The notes under the pieces: generated by a model
Seen by the model: the letters and a program-made list of their open reading frames with translations, nothing else
The model's database searches: none
What the model was told of the DNA's origin: nothing
Translations under genes and position numbers: made by a program
Shown here: piece by piece, positions 1-12,011 of the stretch
How the letters are laid out: each line of letters starts with the position of its first letter
How positions within the stretch are numbered: the first letter of the stretch is position 1
NCBI GenBank assembly: GCA_033060915.1
Contig: CM065382.1
Span: 7,807,001 to 7,871,000 of the forward strand
Reading direction: 5' to 3'
DNA from: Euryodendron excelsum
Taxonomy: Eukaryota > Streptophyta > Magnoliopsida > Ericales > Pentaphylacaceae
DNA length: 64,000 nucleotides

Positions 1-1018
1 CTAGTGTTTTAAGGATACTTGGATGTCACGCCCAGCGTTGAAAAAGTTGAGATATTTAAATACAAAATTATATATTTATATGAATAATGTGAATAATAGT
101 CAGACACGTGATGGAGAAAATGTGTATTTCTTACGGCTTCATAGTTTGAATGAATCTTCTTCCTGCCTCTTCAACTATTGGCTCTACCTTTTCACACAAC
201 AAAGGGAGTAAGGTATGCATAATGTGTTCAAAGCTAAAAATAAAAAAAAAAAGAAAAGAAATTAATTCAATTTTGTTTTATCTCTTACAAATAAAGCGGC
301 ATTGTTAGGTAAGTTCAAACACACTCACCGGACTCACTTCAAAAAAAACATTATTCTCCAAGTTTGATGTCTAACTTATAAAAAGTAAACACATCATGCA
401 TTTGTGCCAAATGAGAAACAACCAAATGTTAGACAAGTTGTCTTTCTGTGAAGCATACCATGTAATTATGCTGACATGGCATTTTAAATAAAAAATATTA
501 TTTTTCTAAAAAGTTTGTATAAAAGTCTTACTAAAATAATGTGATAATGACATTATTTTAATTAAGAGTAATCTTAATAAGTGTTTTATTTTAAAGTATG
601 TGACTCTTATCTAATTACATAATTTTTGTGATAAATTCTGTATAAATTTTTTGTTTGTACAACATTACTCATTCTAAATTCATAAGATAATTTTTCTTCA
701 CGAGAACCCACCTATTTGAATTCATGAGACTCATTGCCTTTGTAAGAAGTGAAGTAAGAGTCATATGACGGAGCAAGGCTCCCCTCCTTAATATCTAGAA
801 TCCTTTAAGCTTTTTATTTCGCTATATCACATGTTGATAAATAAAATTCAATAGATAATATTGTTATTCAATTTAAACCTACAATCTCATTGTGTTAATT
901 TTTTTTAAACATTAAGCAAAATTGTGAATTTGAATAAAATAATATTATTTATTATATTTAAGTGACTAAAATGACATGATGAGATAAAAAATTTTAAAAT
1001 TTTTGAATACTAAGGAAC
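1..1018. other. AT-rich intergenic DNA, no gene seen
   Basis: The stretch is AT-rich with many short homopolymer runs and only tiny open frames. No splice-flanked open frame, TATA-plus-ORF pair or terminal-repeat element could be supported. The similarity to the duplicated unit begins only near 1,019. Confidence 0.6.
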
Positions 1019-2329
1019 CCCATATGACGCTCCAAATCATTGAATAATTTCTCATCCAAAGCCGGACTTGGTCGGAAGTTGAAACAGTGAGACACGTGTT
1101 TGGAGAACCAGCCTATTACATCACTCGTCATGCGACGATGAGGTTGGTTTTTTGTCACTTGGTGGCTGCGCCGGGGTGAGGTGGGTGGGCTCCACCATAG
1201 TTATGTTTGAAATCTACGGGTGCATTTGATTTTTATTTTTTCTTTTTTTCAAAAATATAAAAAATATTAAAACATATGTGTCTTTTAATTTTAAGACATT
1301 AGTCTAGCACTATTAATAGAATAATAACCTATAAATACCACTATCAAAATATAAAAAATAAAAAATAAAAAATAAAAACACACATTTATAACATACAATA
1401 AAAAATAAAAATTAACAACAGGATTCGCTTTTTGAAGTTTCAAAATTACTCCCGTTCAAATGTCCCTTCAATTCCTCTCAACGGACAACACAATCTCAGC
1501 TCTCTCTCTCTCTCTCATCCGCTTGCTGCCTCAAGAATTGTTCTAAAGAAAATACGAAGCAAGCAATAACTTTAAAGTTTAAAGAATTCATTTGACTTTA
1601 TCAAATACTGAAAAATTATGCTTAAAGTTTATTCAATTTATGTGAATGACAATTCTGTACAAGTTTTAAAAAATAATAAGTCGCATGCAAAATAACAAAA
1701 GAAAAATGAAAAATCAAAGCATACAAAGGGAGCAGTACCACCAGCCTCACTCATGTTATTGGGTTTAATGTCCTTTTTCTGTTTTTTTCTTTTTTTTTCA
1801 AATTAGTTCACTCCTACATCCCTTCAATTTCGATTCAAGTCCTAAGAAATAAGCCATGGGGTTGATATTGTTAGATACCTTCAAAGGAAACACACGAGAT
1901 TGACCAACCAATTAACTATATGTGACCTGGAAATTTCATGTCAAGTGGATCCCTACCAAAAAAATAAAAATAATAAATGACACGAAACCTTCTATTAGTA
2001 GAGAAAACTTCAATTTCACTTGAGTTTCCTCACCTCCAAGTTTCCAACCTTCCCCATGGACTTTCATGACTTAAAAAGAAAACATTTCTGTAGCTTTCAA
2101 CACAAAGAGCAACTCACATCTTTCTATACTTTCTCTGCTCCTCCTCACAATCTTCCATTTTCTTTTGACATGGTCTGAATACATATAAATATATATATAT
2201 ATATATATATGAATTAAATACACCACATTTTCACATTTCAATATATATGTTCTCTATAATGGATTTCTAATATGGGTCTGATTGAAATTCAAAAGAAATT
2301 AATTTTGCACCAAGAAAGTTTGGCTTGAC

Positions 2330-2479
2330 ATGGACAGGCGAAGATTCAAAGGAAAGAAGATGAGGCTCCAAATATCAGACAACAATTGCATGATGATAGG
2401 GGAAGAGCCCACCTTGTTGGGTCACTCATATGAGTATTATCCTATGGTGGGAATTGACTTAGTACCAAAAAATAAATGA
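2330..2479 (+). CDS. 49-codon ORF conserved between copies A and C
   Basis: An ATG opens a 49-residue frame starting MDRRRFKGKKMRLQIS and ending GIDLVPKNK. Copy C (35,297-35,446) has an equally long frame with the same start and stop. Two three-base indels in the middle compensate each other (HSYEYYPMVG against HSYEYPMVVG). Several of the other differences change the residue, so purifying selection is not evident. Product and function are unknown. The frame may be fortuitous in young duplicates or part of a leader. Confidence 0.25.
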   Translation: MDRRRFKGKKMRLQISDNNCMMIGEEPTLLGHSYEYYPMVGIDLVPKNK

Positions 2480-2878
2480 TAACAATGAAAGAGAAAATGC
2501 AGAGCCACAAACTACCGGCGGCTGGGAAGTGCAAATGCAAATGAACCCGGTTGAAATGAGGCACATTTGATTTTGGAGGGGGGAAGGGTCAAAGAAAATT
2601 GGAATGGGTTTTAAAGGAAATGATTTTGATGGGTTCTATGGTTGGTGACCAAACGGATATGGCCATCACAAGGCCTATAAGCGACAGCCGCCTTCCACTG
2701 TGCCCGGAATTAATAATCCTACGGTGGGGAAGGGGGCCATCCAAAATATCATGCACCTACATAAAGTATTGGCAAATGGTGATGTGACTAATGCCCAATT
2801 GTCCATGCATCATATAATAATTCAGTTCCTTTGTATCTATATGATCCATGTCTATCGTCAAGGGTACTATATACTCAC

Positions 2879-2919
2879 CAGGCATTCGCAGGGCCGATCA
2901 GGCCACCATTGGCATAGAC
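2879..2919 (-). other. Candidate 41-nt internal exon (copy A)
   Basis: Read on the minus strand, the block follows a pyrimidine-rich acceptor ending TGCTTTCACAG and precedes a strong donor GTGAGTAT. One frame is open through it and reads VYANGGLIGPANAW. Copy C (35,791-35,831) keeps both splice signals and differs by one third-position change. I do not recognise the protein and found no joining exon nearby, so this may be a relic exon carried by the duplicated unit. Confidence 0.3.
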
Positions 2920-3075
2920 CTGTGAAAGCAGAAGAGGGGAAAAAAAACTCTTGAAAAGTCAAAATATGATGCCCTTATTGCAGGCCATGAGTTTAATATA
3001 GTGAGTCTTGAGTGCCAGTCAGAGTCACCAAAATATCAAAACAAAAAATCAACCGAAGCAAAAAATCAACAGAAG

Positions 3076-5266
3076 CAGACATAAATGGATTACATTCCAC
3101 CGATGGGTCTGAGAATAAATAGAGGAAAAATAGGTGTGATGAATAAATATGTCATCCTCCATTACAGCTACATGTTGATAATCGTCAATTGAGGTGGTGA
3201 AGGTGGTGGGTGAGGCCCACGACAATGTCTCTTGCCACTCACACCACCCTTTAATGATGAGCAGTTGATGAAACCTTTGAACTGAGTAACATATCTCTTT
3301 TATTTAATGCAATCACGGTTTTTTTTGTCTAAAACTTCGGAAACAGAACGAGCCGTTGCAGTCAAAGAGGCGTGTTCGATAAGAGCAACGCCTTGGCCTG
3401 GGAATTACTTAATTGAAATCAATTGACACACACATCTTGACCCATTTTCTAAGTCATGACAACTAAGAATAATTCAGGGTCTTGTAGGTCTAAGGAATAC
3501 TGGAGCAACAAGAGACACAGAGGTGAGGTCAAAAGATTTATCGTTCAAAGATCCAGTTCTGGGCAGTGAGCATAAACAAGAATAATAAGTTTTTGAAACT
3601 GCTTATTCTAACGAAAAACTTGCTAATCCAGACCTTAGTTAAGATGGTACAATAAAATTAACCAGTCATTCAAACACCAAATTCGTGAACTGCAAAAAAA
3701 TTTTTTTCAAAAAAATGTGTGCAAATGGTCAGAATTCCTAGTGTTAGTTGCAGTTCAATTCCTTTTGCAAGGGATTTTCCTCTGCTAAGTGTACTTGAAA
3801 GCATCCCCCTTTGAGGGACATTAAGGATTAAGGTGATACTGTAGCATCTATGTAACCATAAAAATAATAATGGGAATGATACAATCATCAAAAAGAAACA
3901 AAAAGTTGTACCCTTCAAAATGGACTCTGCCCTACTAGCTTCGATTAACACATAGTTATCATAATCGGATAGAGTCAGTTGGTTCAAAAAGATTGAATTG
4001 AGAATCGAACTAAGAATTAATACAGTTCAATTAATTTATCAAAAATATATGTGCATCGAATTGAACAAGATAATTTTTTGAAAAACTAGTGAACTAACTG
4101 GCCGGTTTAACTAAAAAAACTGTTGACTAACTTTAGCTTTTTACCATTTTTTAAAAATTTAATGTATTTATAACTCTCAAGAATTAAAAGAATTAAGTAA
4201 TACTTACCAGTACTCCACTTGATTTCTTGTACTTTAGTCTGTATTTTAAATTATATTTAAAATAAAAAAATATATAAATAAATAAAATATATTTAATTTA
4301 TAATACCGGTTCCATCAATAACTTTATCGTTTTGATATTCACTTCGGTTTACATCGAAGTCATGCGCCCAACAAGTTTGACTAAACAAAGACCATTGCCA
4401 CTTTTTAGTCTAACTTGAAAATCAAAGTAAACTTGAGTCTAATTTCCTGAAGAGAGGAGAATCTCAAGGGAATATGTCAAGGTTGAAAATAAAAGCTATA
4501 ATGGTGTTGGATAGGTGAATGAAAGCAAGTGAAGCATGGTTTCACAGGGAATTTAGTTCATATAACAAGAAACCCAGAAATCACGCAACCCATTTTTTCA
4601 ATCAGAAAAATCCAGCGAATAATTGTATCACGTTGTTTTTGGAATCTGTCCCTTACGCAGACTTTTCAAGCCAATAAAACAATTTGTCACCACATGACTT
4701 TTCGTCAAACAAGTTACAAACTCTAGTCCTAAAGTTTAGAGACAGGCTAGCCTCAGCGTCGTCATTTGATGGCGAGGTATTGTTAAAAGATTATCAATTC
4801 TTAATGAAATGGATGTAGCAGTGACTTGCTGAAAATTCAGAGTCTTTACATGTATATATCATTTTCAAATGATCTATTAATCGATTATTTGATCAATTCT
4901 TTTTTTTCGGTCATTAAAGAGGAGAACTGAATCAAGAATTATCTTTTTTCGTCATCAATCGAATCACTATTTGTGACCCAGAATTTTATTTTATCATCAA
5001 TCCAATTCCCGTTCACGTTTTGGCAGTCCTTTTGCCTCTCTCTCTCTCTCTTTTTTTTAAGTGATAGAATAAGCAAGTATTCAAATGTAAAGGAATTTCC
5101 ATTTCAGGATTTAGAATATATTGGTGCTGATATATTCTTTTTATCAGAATCCAATTGAAAGGGTTTCTATTAATTGGATGCGGAAAAAGAATACGGCTCC
5201 ATTCCTCATAGCTTCTTTGTTCGTAAACAAAGCGCATTCAGAATTTTCTTTAATTTCAAGGCATAA
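3076..5266. other. Intergenic DNA without recognisable gene
   Basis: The interval holds scattered short open frames. The longest, on the minus strand at 3,670-3,987, has no recognisable domain, start context or flanking signal. No terminal inverted repeats with target duplications were found here. Confidence 0.5.
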
Positions 5267-5274
5267 CCTGTATC

Positions 5275-5531
5275 CAGGGCCGGCCTAAACATGTGGGTTG
5301 CCCTAACCCAAACTTAAATATGTTGTTCTCTTATTATTAATTTATTATCAAAAAAAGTCATACAAGTTAAAAAAAAAATTTACAAGAAAAAAAAAATTTA
5401 ATGAGGTCATATAATTTTTTTCTTTACAAAAATTAAAAAAAAAATTTTTTTTTTTTTGAACTTTGGGGTTGCCTTGGCCCGGGGTTGCCCAAGCCTAAGG
5501 GCTTGCTGGGCTTACCCCAGGACCGGCTCTG
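5275..5531. mobile_element. hAT-type MITE (257 bp) with 8-bp target duplication
   Basis: The element begins CAGGGCCGGCCTAAAC and its far end, read on the other strand, begins CAGAGCCGGTCCTGGG, giving imperfect terminal inverted repeats. It is flanked on both sides by the identical octamer CCTGTATC (5,267-5,274 and 5,532-5,539). An 8-bp duplication and CAG..CTG ends are the hallmark of the hAT superfamily. There is no coding capacity; the interior is A/T homopolymer plus GGGTTGCCC-rich arms. It is a non-autonomous copy that would depend on a transposase elsewhere. Confidence 0.9.
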
Positions 5532-5857
5532 CCTGTATCTATGCATTTCATATTCATTCGGACAATGTAGTTGGGCCTCACACTCAGCTGATAGGCCCTA
5601 ACTGAGTTGGCTGCCAAGAGGTGCGGCTAAGGCTAGCAAAGCTCAAAAGCTTATGACCAATGCTTGAATAATCCGAAAAGATGATATGAAGTATGTCCTT
5701 TGTCATCTTTTTTTCATCTTCTTTTCATTGTTCCCTTTACTTTTTGTTTTCTCTTTCCTTTTAAGGTCATATCAAAATCATTAAACATTTGTATGACAGA
5801 CCTAGAACATGTCGCCAGTGCACAGAGCATATCACAATGTTTCTCCATCAAGCTAAC

Positions 5858-6150
5858 CTCCATAATTTGAACTGCAGCTGCTTTAAAATGGCCACGGTTT
5901 ATCCTCTCCTGATTCTATTTCATAAAAGAAAGCAATAACAGGAATACTAACCTTTGAAATCGTCTCAACAGCAACCATAACCTGCCCCCTCTCCTCCTGA
6001 AGTCCAGTTTGAAAAGTTTTTACTGTAACCATCTTCTCTCTATCTCTTCGGCTCTTCCACTGTCAGAGGTAAATAGATTGAGCATAAATCAGCACCTTGG
6101 AGATAACCATCACCAAAAGGGACCTGTGCTGCAAGCCTCAAGTCTGTCCA
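5858..6150 (-). pseudogene. Cluster of candidate exons, unrecognised gene remnant
   Basis: On the minus strand three splice-flanked open blocks follow one another. Block 6,096-6,150 reads WTDLRLAAQVPFGDGYLQ. Block 5,952-6,059 reads WKSRRDREKMVTVKTF and ends VMVAVETISK. Block 5,858-5,908 reads ERINRGHFKAAAVQIME. The last two are in phase with each other, but the intron between them would be only 43 nt, short for a plant. The first joins the second out of phase. I do not recognise the family. The picture fits a decayed gene fragment, but chance open frames remain possible. Confidence 0.3.
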
Positions 6151-7656
6151 CTGAAGCACAATGACTGATTAGAAAATAAAAAATAAAAAATAAAAAACAA
6201 GTTAACGTATACAAGTTTCACAATTCTTGTTCCCCCATAGTCTTCATTTCCAGTTGTCCCTCATGATTCACATACTATTACAAACCTAATCAACCACTAG
6301 ATTTCTTAGCTATTGAAGGGAAGGAGGACAACATAGATATCCTACAAAATGAATTCCGCCATAGCTTGATGGTTTTCATTTTGCAAAAGATAAAGAACTC
6401 CTATGATCATGTTCAAAGAACGTCGCTATGTTGGTACTCTTTTCTCACCTTTTGCTCAGAAAAAATTACATACAAAAAGTTCTATTGTATTTGTAATACT
6501 CGACATAACATTGTTTAACATCATGTTTAATTTAATTGCATACATTTTAGTGTGTGATTATACTAATTGAGAAGTTTGATTAGCATGACTGAGTGAGAAC
6601 ATGCTTGCGCGCCGAGGGGGGGGGAGGGGGGGAATTATCATTTTTGTAAACATTTCGTGTAGGTCGGCTATGCCTTAGCAGATGCTAGGCATTGTTGATC
6701 TCAGGTCGGAATCATTATTCTTAATGGGTCTGTTATGAGTCTTTTCTTTAGGAGATCGGCATTACCAGTCTTTGTGGACCAACCTTATTTTTGTAGATTG
6801 CGAAATCTTTAGCTCACAGTAATCATGATTAATTATCATAAACATGATTAATTGTGTTAATCATATAGATTATTAAAGTGCTATCTATGCATGTGTATAC
6901 TTGACACCTAAATGTGTGACTCACGTACCTAAAGTGTGTGCTTGTGGCTAGCAATGGTGCATGTGTGACATGTGGCGCATTAGATACAAGTTATATCTGT
7001 CTTGGTTTTCAAGTCAAGAGGGATGAATAAAGAGAGGAGTTGGTGTAGAGAAAAAGTATTTGGGTGAGGACAAAAGTGAGAGAAAAGAAAAGAGAAAGAA
7101 AGGAAAAAAAAAAAAGAAGAGGGAAGTTGTGTGATCATTGCTTGAGATAAGAATCCCACGTGCATGCTTGTGTTATTGTGTTTTATGATTTTTGCATGTG
7201 TATATGTCATTTCATGCCATGGTAGTAAATTAGAAGTGAGATGTGGAGAAGTCTTTCACATTTTCAAGTAGGAGCCTTGAGTCTTTCATGTTGTTCATGG
7301 TTTTGATGTATAGAGTCTTGTTATGGCCTTATAATGTCATTTTGGGTATTTGGAGAGTTTGTGGTTGTGTTGAGATAGTGTGGTAAGCTTTGGAGTCAGA
7401 TCGATAGATTATATAGTCAAACCACAGGGAGGGCTCTGGTCAGCAGGATGGTCCTTAAGGTCATCCTGACGACAAGCTACTAGACTAAGGTAAGCAATTT
7501 GCCTTTTCTGATAAGTAACTTTTCATCATAGTCGGCACGTTCCATAAAGGTCGGTAACTTTCTTCTTATTGTTCTAACGGTCAAAATGTTTGCATTAGTG
7601 TACATTTATACTTTGTATTACATCAAGAAGGTTTAACATGTCACATTTCATATATT
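6151..7656. other. Intergenic or retroelement-like DNA, no gene
   Basis: No coding signal is seen. The interval holds a G-run at 6,617-6,631, a polypurine run near 7,078-7,125 and a short palindromic patch near 7,449-7,472 (AGGATGGTCC and its near reverse). The character resembles degraded LTR-retroelement sequence, but no boundaries can be set. Confidence 0.4.
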
Positions 7657-7928
7657 GGTTATGCATTATAACAATTACTTCATCAAATTTGACGTGGTGG
7701 TGTGTGATAGGTTCGGAAGCAGAGTAAAGCACTTCCTTTTAACCAAAGAGGTGACTCGATTGTGACTATAAAACAGTAACAAGTGGGGTATAAGATATTC
7801 ATGTTCATATTACGCTGTATTATCCATATTGGAGTTGATTGCTGGATTATGAGGTGTTAATGGCATATAATTCATATATTGTGTGCACAACTTACATTGT
7901 ATAGAAGAGATTTAGCCAAGTGGGGGCT
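7657..7928 (+). repeat. Direct repeat, first copy (~272 bp)
   Basis: The block GGTTATGCATTATAAC...TAGCCAAGTGGG recurs at 9,241-9,518 in the same orientation with about 85% identity by eye. The two copies bracket the LTR leader-like segment and the LTR fragment at 7,929-9,240. They may be one ancient retroelement sequence split by later insertions, or a duplication. Confidence 0.7.
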
Positions 7929-8510
7929 ATATCATTTGTAAAAGGGTTACTAAACCCTTATGATTTATTTCTTAAGTGATTGAGAGGAATATTTAGAGAA
8001 AAAGATTCTCTTGGTGCTTTGTTTTGTAGAGCAAAACAAAGGGTTATTTTTTTAGTATTTTTGGAACAAAACACTTAGTGTAAAAGTTTGCTAGCAACCG
8101 GACAACCTAGTGGTGTAAAGTTATTTGAAGAATTAGTAAATTTACCCAAGGAAGGAGCTTGTAGGTGAACGTAGGTTTAACTTAAGAGGAGCTAACTGAA
8201 CTATTTTAAATCGTTGTGTTTTATCTCTTCTATTTTCTCTCTCTTTGTATCTTGCTTAATATCTTTCTTATATATATATATATATAGTCCTGATATACTT
8301 GAGAATCACACACTTGAATCCATTATACTAATCTCACATTGATTATATCTTGGGTTGTCTTATTTATTACTTATCTAGCTTAATACTTTATATCTTTTCT
8401 ATTGCATCTCACCTCTTGAAAATTAAGTGCATTAGATTATTTTATATTTTTATTTTTATTTATAAACCCAATTCACCCCCCTCTTGGGTTACCATCTGGT
8501 CTAACGACCC
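7929..8510 (+). mobile_element. Copia (Sirevirus-like) LTR/leader fragment
   Basis: The stretch resembles the end of a plant copia LTR and its leader: the AATCGTTGTGTTTTATCTCTTC style run near 8,208 and the AACCCAATTCACCCCCCTC phrase near 8,466, followed by a CATCTGGTCTAAC phrase. The resemblance rests on family memory, not an alignment. No primer binding site or coding frame follows, because another LTR fragment begins near 8,511. Confidence 0.35.
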
Positions 8511-9240
8511 CCTTGAAGAAGTTTATAAGTTTTGATTATGTCAAACCCTGCTGGTAGATTATGAATCCAATATATCAAATAAGTTAAGTGTAAGGCCTCA
8601 CAAAATTAAATAAGTTTATTAAATTTAATTATCAGTAATTTAATTTAATAGACGGATATCTGTGATCTTAACGTGGGGAGATAAATAAGCATTTAATAAT
8701 GTGGAGCTCGAAATATAATTTCTAGTATGACAGGGAGTGTAATTATAATTCATTACTGGTATAAATTATAATTTACGTAAATAGAGATTAACCCTGGTTT
8801 GATTAGGAATCCTTATTTACGTAGAAAGCCCTAGTCATACTAATCCTATAGTCCCTGTTGTAGTATCTATATATATACACTCTAAGAGCAGCTAGGGTTA
8901 TACTTACTCATAATTGAGAGATACACGTTTTTGTGAGAAAGAGAAACCCAAGTAACTGTGAGCCCACTCTTTCTGAAGTAAAGCGTGTGCGAAGGATACA
9001 ACAGAAGTCCGAAGGTTGAATTCGGACAATTGATTCGTGCTTGTTGCTGTCACTTGTTGTTCGAAATCAAAGTAGAAGGATTTTGAAATTCATACCTATT
9101 ACTATTCAAGATTAAACCAGAGAGATCTCAAAGGTATGATTATGATCACATAGATTAGTCTCTATTAATCAGATCAGATTTTTTTTGTATTATGCATATG
9201 CACAATAGTCGGGTCATGAAAAATTTCATAGTCCTTAACA
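8511..9240 (+). mobile_element. 5'-truncated LTR, inverted partner of the 9,543-20,431 LTR
   Basis: This segment is the reverse complement, with divergence, of 19,164-19,829 continued by 9,543-9,593. It contains a TATA box (TATATATATACAC near 8,868) followed by a transcript-start-like region, and ends ...CCTTAACA at 9,240, giving the CA end of an LTR. About 600 bp present at the 5' end of the minus-strand copy are missing here. No target duplication could be assigned. Confidence 0.7.
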
Positions 9241-9518
9241 GGTTATGCATTATGACAATTACTTTATCAAGTTTAATGTGGTGGTATGTGATAGGTTGGG
9301 AAGCGGAGCAAAACACTTCGGCTCAATCAAAGAGATGACTCAATTGTGATTATAAAGCAATATCAAGTGGGGTATAAAATATTCATGTTCATATTTTGCT
9401 GAATGTTTTATTATCTATATTAGAGGTGATTGCTTATTATGAGGTGCTAATGGTATATAATTCATACATTATGTGCACAACTTGCATTGCATAGAGGAGG
9501 TTTAGCGGAATGGGACCT
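9241..9518 (+). repeat. Direct repeat, second copy (~278 bp)
   Basis: Second copy of the 7,657-7,928 block. It abuts the CA end of the truncated LTR at 9,240 and runs to just left of the minus-strand LTR whose end is at 9,543. Confidence 0.7.
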
Positions 9519-11177
9519 AACCTAAGGTTTAGTTGAAATGGGTGTTGGGGACTGCAGAATTTTTTATGGCCTAACTATAGTGCATACGCATACTGTAAGC
9601 ACCCTATTTTTGCCCGCTCGGCAGTATCCAGTCCGTTCAGACTTATGTTCAAGTCAATATGAATATATTCTGAGTCAACTCAATTTTTCAAGTCTAATCC
9701 CGTCAATCAATCGCTTTGCAGACCCATTAAGCTCAAATAGAGGCAAAATGACCAAAATGCCCTTAGTGGCATTGCTCGGTCAAATTCCAGTACGCACGTC
9801 TTTTCAAAGACAGTAAGTCCCCTTTCTAGTCCAATTCCTATCCAGCACGTCTCTCGAAAAAGTTAATTCCTCGAGGTGGTAAGTACATCCTGTCCGGCAC
9901 GTTTTCGAAGAAACTCTTCAGAACCGTAAGTCCCTTCAAACTCGTTGACCGGGACGGGACCCCAACTTCCTGAGATGATATAACAGTCTACCTTTGGCGC
10001 CTGCTAGCCCGCCAATGCAGAAATGTCCGTTTTGACACACCTTCCGAGAAAGTTGATTCCTCAGGCGCTAAGTCCACCTAGTAGCTTCCAGAGATTAGGT
10101 AGTCTCTGGAATGATCGCGACCCGTTAGAGTAACAGAAATACTCGTAAACATCGCAACCGTCAAAGTGTCAGAAACACTCGCAAACAGATCGATATAGGG
10201 ATGTAAGCACCCCATTTTTTCCCGCTTGGCAATATCCGGCCCGACCGGGTTCGGTTTCCAACATCATAACACATACAGGTTCAAGATAAGCCTTACAATC
10301 TCCAATCCAACCAACTGGTTGCTTCTCGGGCCCACAAGGACCCGCTGGAGCCATAAGCACCATTATTCCAGGCAACTTTTCGGACTGGGCGGTCCCGAAA
10401 ACTAACGCCATCCAGGTAGCTTCCCGGGATCGAGCGACCTCGAGGACCAACACCTCATCAAATTCCAAACGGATCACTTCTGGCACCTGCTAGCCCGCCA
10501 ATGTAGAATTTTCGTCATTTGGTAGTTCTCCGAGACCGGGCGTTCTCAAAGACCAACACCATCCTTCCAGGTAGCTTTTTGGGACCAAGCGTTCTTAGGA
10601 ACCAACACCACCCTTACAAGTAGTTCTTTAAGACCGGGCATTCTTAGAGACCAATACCGCACGGGTAGTTTTCCGAGACCACCCCAACACCTAGGTCAAC
10701 ACCGGCGTCTGCTAGCCCAACTCGGTGAAAAATGACCAAACCTACCCCTTGGGCCTCTAGGCACATTTTGGGAAAGTTCAAAATTCCTCAAAACGATAAG
10801 TCCATCCTACCAAAATGTTGTTAAACCATTAGGCGTCCCCCGCATGCCATTTGGTTCAAATCTGGTCCTATTCTGGACCATTCCAGCCAAAATGACCATT
10901 TTGCCCCTAAACACCTCAACACTGCGCAAACCTCGCCAAACGGTAAAAGACTCTCCCAAAACCGTCCCTGAACAACCCTACACATTTAACACAACACACC
11001 AAAACATTCCTGATTATTTCCAACCAATCCTAGTTAAAATGACCATTTTGCCCCTGGAAGCCCAAATATGCCTCGAAACAGCACCGGCCTTGGGATTTCG
11101 AGCAGAGGGTTTCACCACACGCCTTTGTTTAACCCGAGGAGGACCCTACGACACTAAACTCACACGACTCGATAAAA

Positions 11178-11660
11178 GTTCCCTAGAGCGTCTCGCAGAT
11201 GCTCCGCCTAAATTGTCTTTTCCCCCGATTCCCTAGTTATAACGTACCGTCAATTGACTTGAGAAATGCGTAAATCAGAGAATTCTCGAAAGCTTGTCCA
11301 TAGATCTTTCCATCGATACGGCTCGATCGAATGGATTGCTTCCTAAAGCCTTCCATCGTATGGTGCGAAAACTATAACTTTCAGCAACCCCTAGAGCGTC
11401 TCGCAAATACTCCGCCAAGGTTGACTTTTTTTCCGATTCCCTAATCAAAATGCACCGTCAAATGACTTGAGAAATGCGTAAATCTGAGAATTTCCGAAAG
11501 TATTTTTAGAGTACTTTCCATTGGTACGGTCCAATCGAAAAGATCGCTTCTCAAAGGCCTCGATCACACGAAACGAAAACAGCCACTTTCAAACACCCTC
11601 GGAGCGTATCACAAACGCTTCGCAAAAGTGACCTTTTTGGCACACTTCCCAAGACGATAT
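11178..11660 (+). repeat. ~205-bp tandem repeat (about 2.3 units) in inner giant LTR
   Basis: Units begin CCTAGAGCGTCTCGCA (11,182), CCTAGAGCGTCTCGCAAA (11,390) and CCTCGGAGCGTATCACAAA (11,596). They share GACTTGAGAAATGCGTAAAT about 85 bp in. The array lies in U3, upstream of the TATA box. Confidence 0.7.
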
Positions 11661-11919
11661 CACTTGCCTCCAAACATAATTTAAATTTTCTGAAAACATG
11701 AAAGTTCACCGGAGGCCCTGGGAGAACATCCCGACTGTGACCGATTCCCCCGAAACCTTCCCGATTGACTCAATTATCGAGACAAAGTTCGGACGAACCT
11801 TCCCGGTGATGGAGCGTATGCTATATGCACTTAAATTTTGATTAGATCGACCAACTTTCGATCAACAGTTGAGATTTATCCAGTACATAGGGTGCCACGA
11901 GTCATTCTAGCAATGGAAC

Positions 11920-11985
11920 AGTACATGCGCATGTCCTACATGTGCACGGCCAAATTTTGGCCGGGTGCATGTAGTACATGCGCCA
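11920..11985. promoter_or_regulatory. Hairpin upstream of the inner giant LTR TATA box
   Basis: The segment contains CTACATGTGCACGGCC, an AAATTT centre and GGCCGGGTGCATGTAG, which pair as a stem with few mismatches. ACATGCGCATGT lies just outside. It sits about 20-80 bp upstream of TATAAATA at 12,004. The outer giant LTR has a different hairpin in the equivalent place. Confidence 0.55.
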
Positions 11986-12003
11986 AGCCTGTTCCAGAAT
12001 CTC

Positions 12004-12011
12004 TATAAATA
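12004..12011 (+). promoter_or_regulatory. TATA box of inner giant LTR
   Basis: TATAAATA in the context TCTCTATAAATACCAGACC. Its location about 1.8 kb into the LTR implies a long U3 and a transcribed R-U5 of roughly 3.1 kb. Confidence 0.65.

Larger units (their letters stand above)
1019..3075. repeat. Copy A of a triplicated ~2 kb unit
   Basis: The segment from the CATATGACGCT motif near 1,022 to the AAAATCAACC stretch near 3,050 matches 32,994-35,960 (copy C) at high identity in the same order. Parts of it also match 21,060-21,565 and 32,640-32,930 (copy B). Shared landmarks are CTTGGTCGGAAGTTG (1,067), the GATTGACCAACCAATTAACTAT run near 1,900, TGACATGGACAGGCGAAG (2,327) and the splice-flanked block at 2,879-2,919. 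Copy A has about 200 bp at 1,218-1,425 that copy C lacks, and copy C has about 1.27 kb that copy A lacks. Segmental duplication is the simplest reading, but a long unclassified transposon is not excluded. Confidence 0.8.

Noticed and set aside
3670..3987. 105-residue minus-strand open frame
   Set aside because: Hydrophobic and low-complexity, no recognisable domain, no promoter or splice context.
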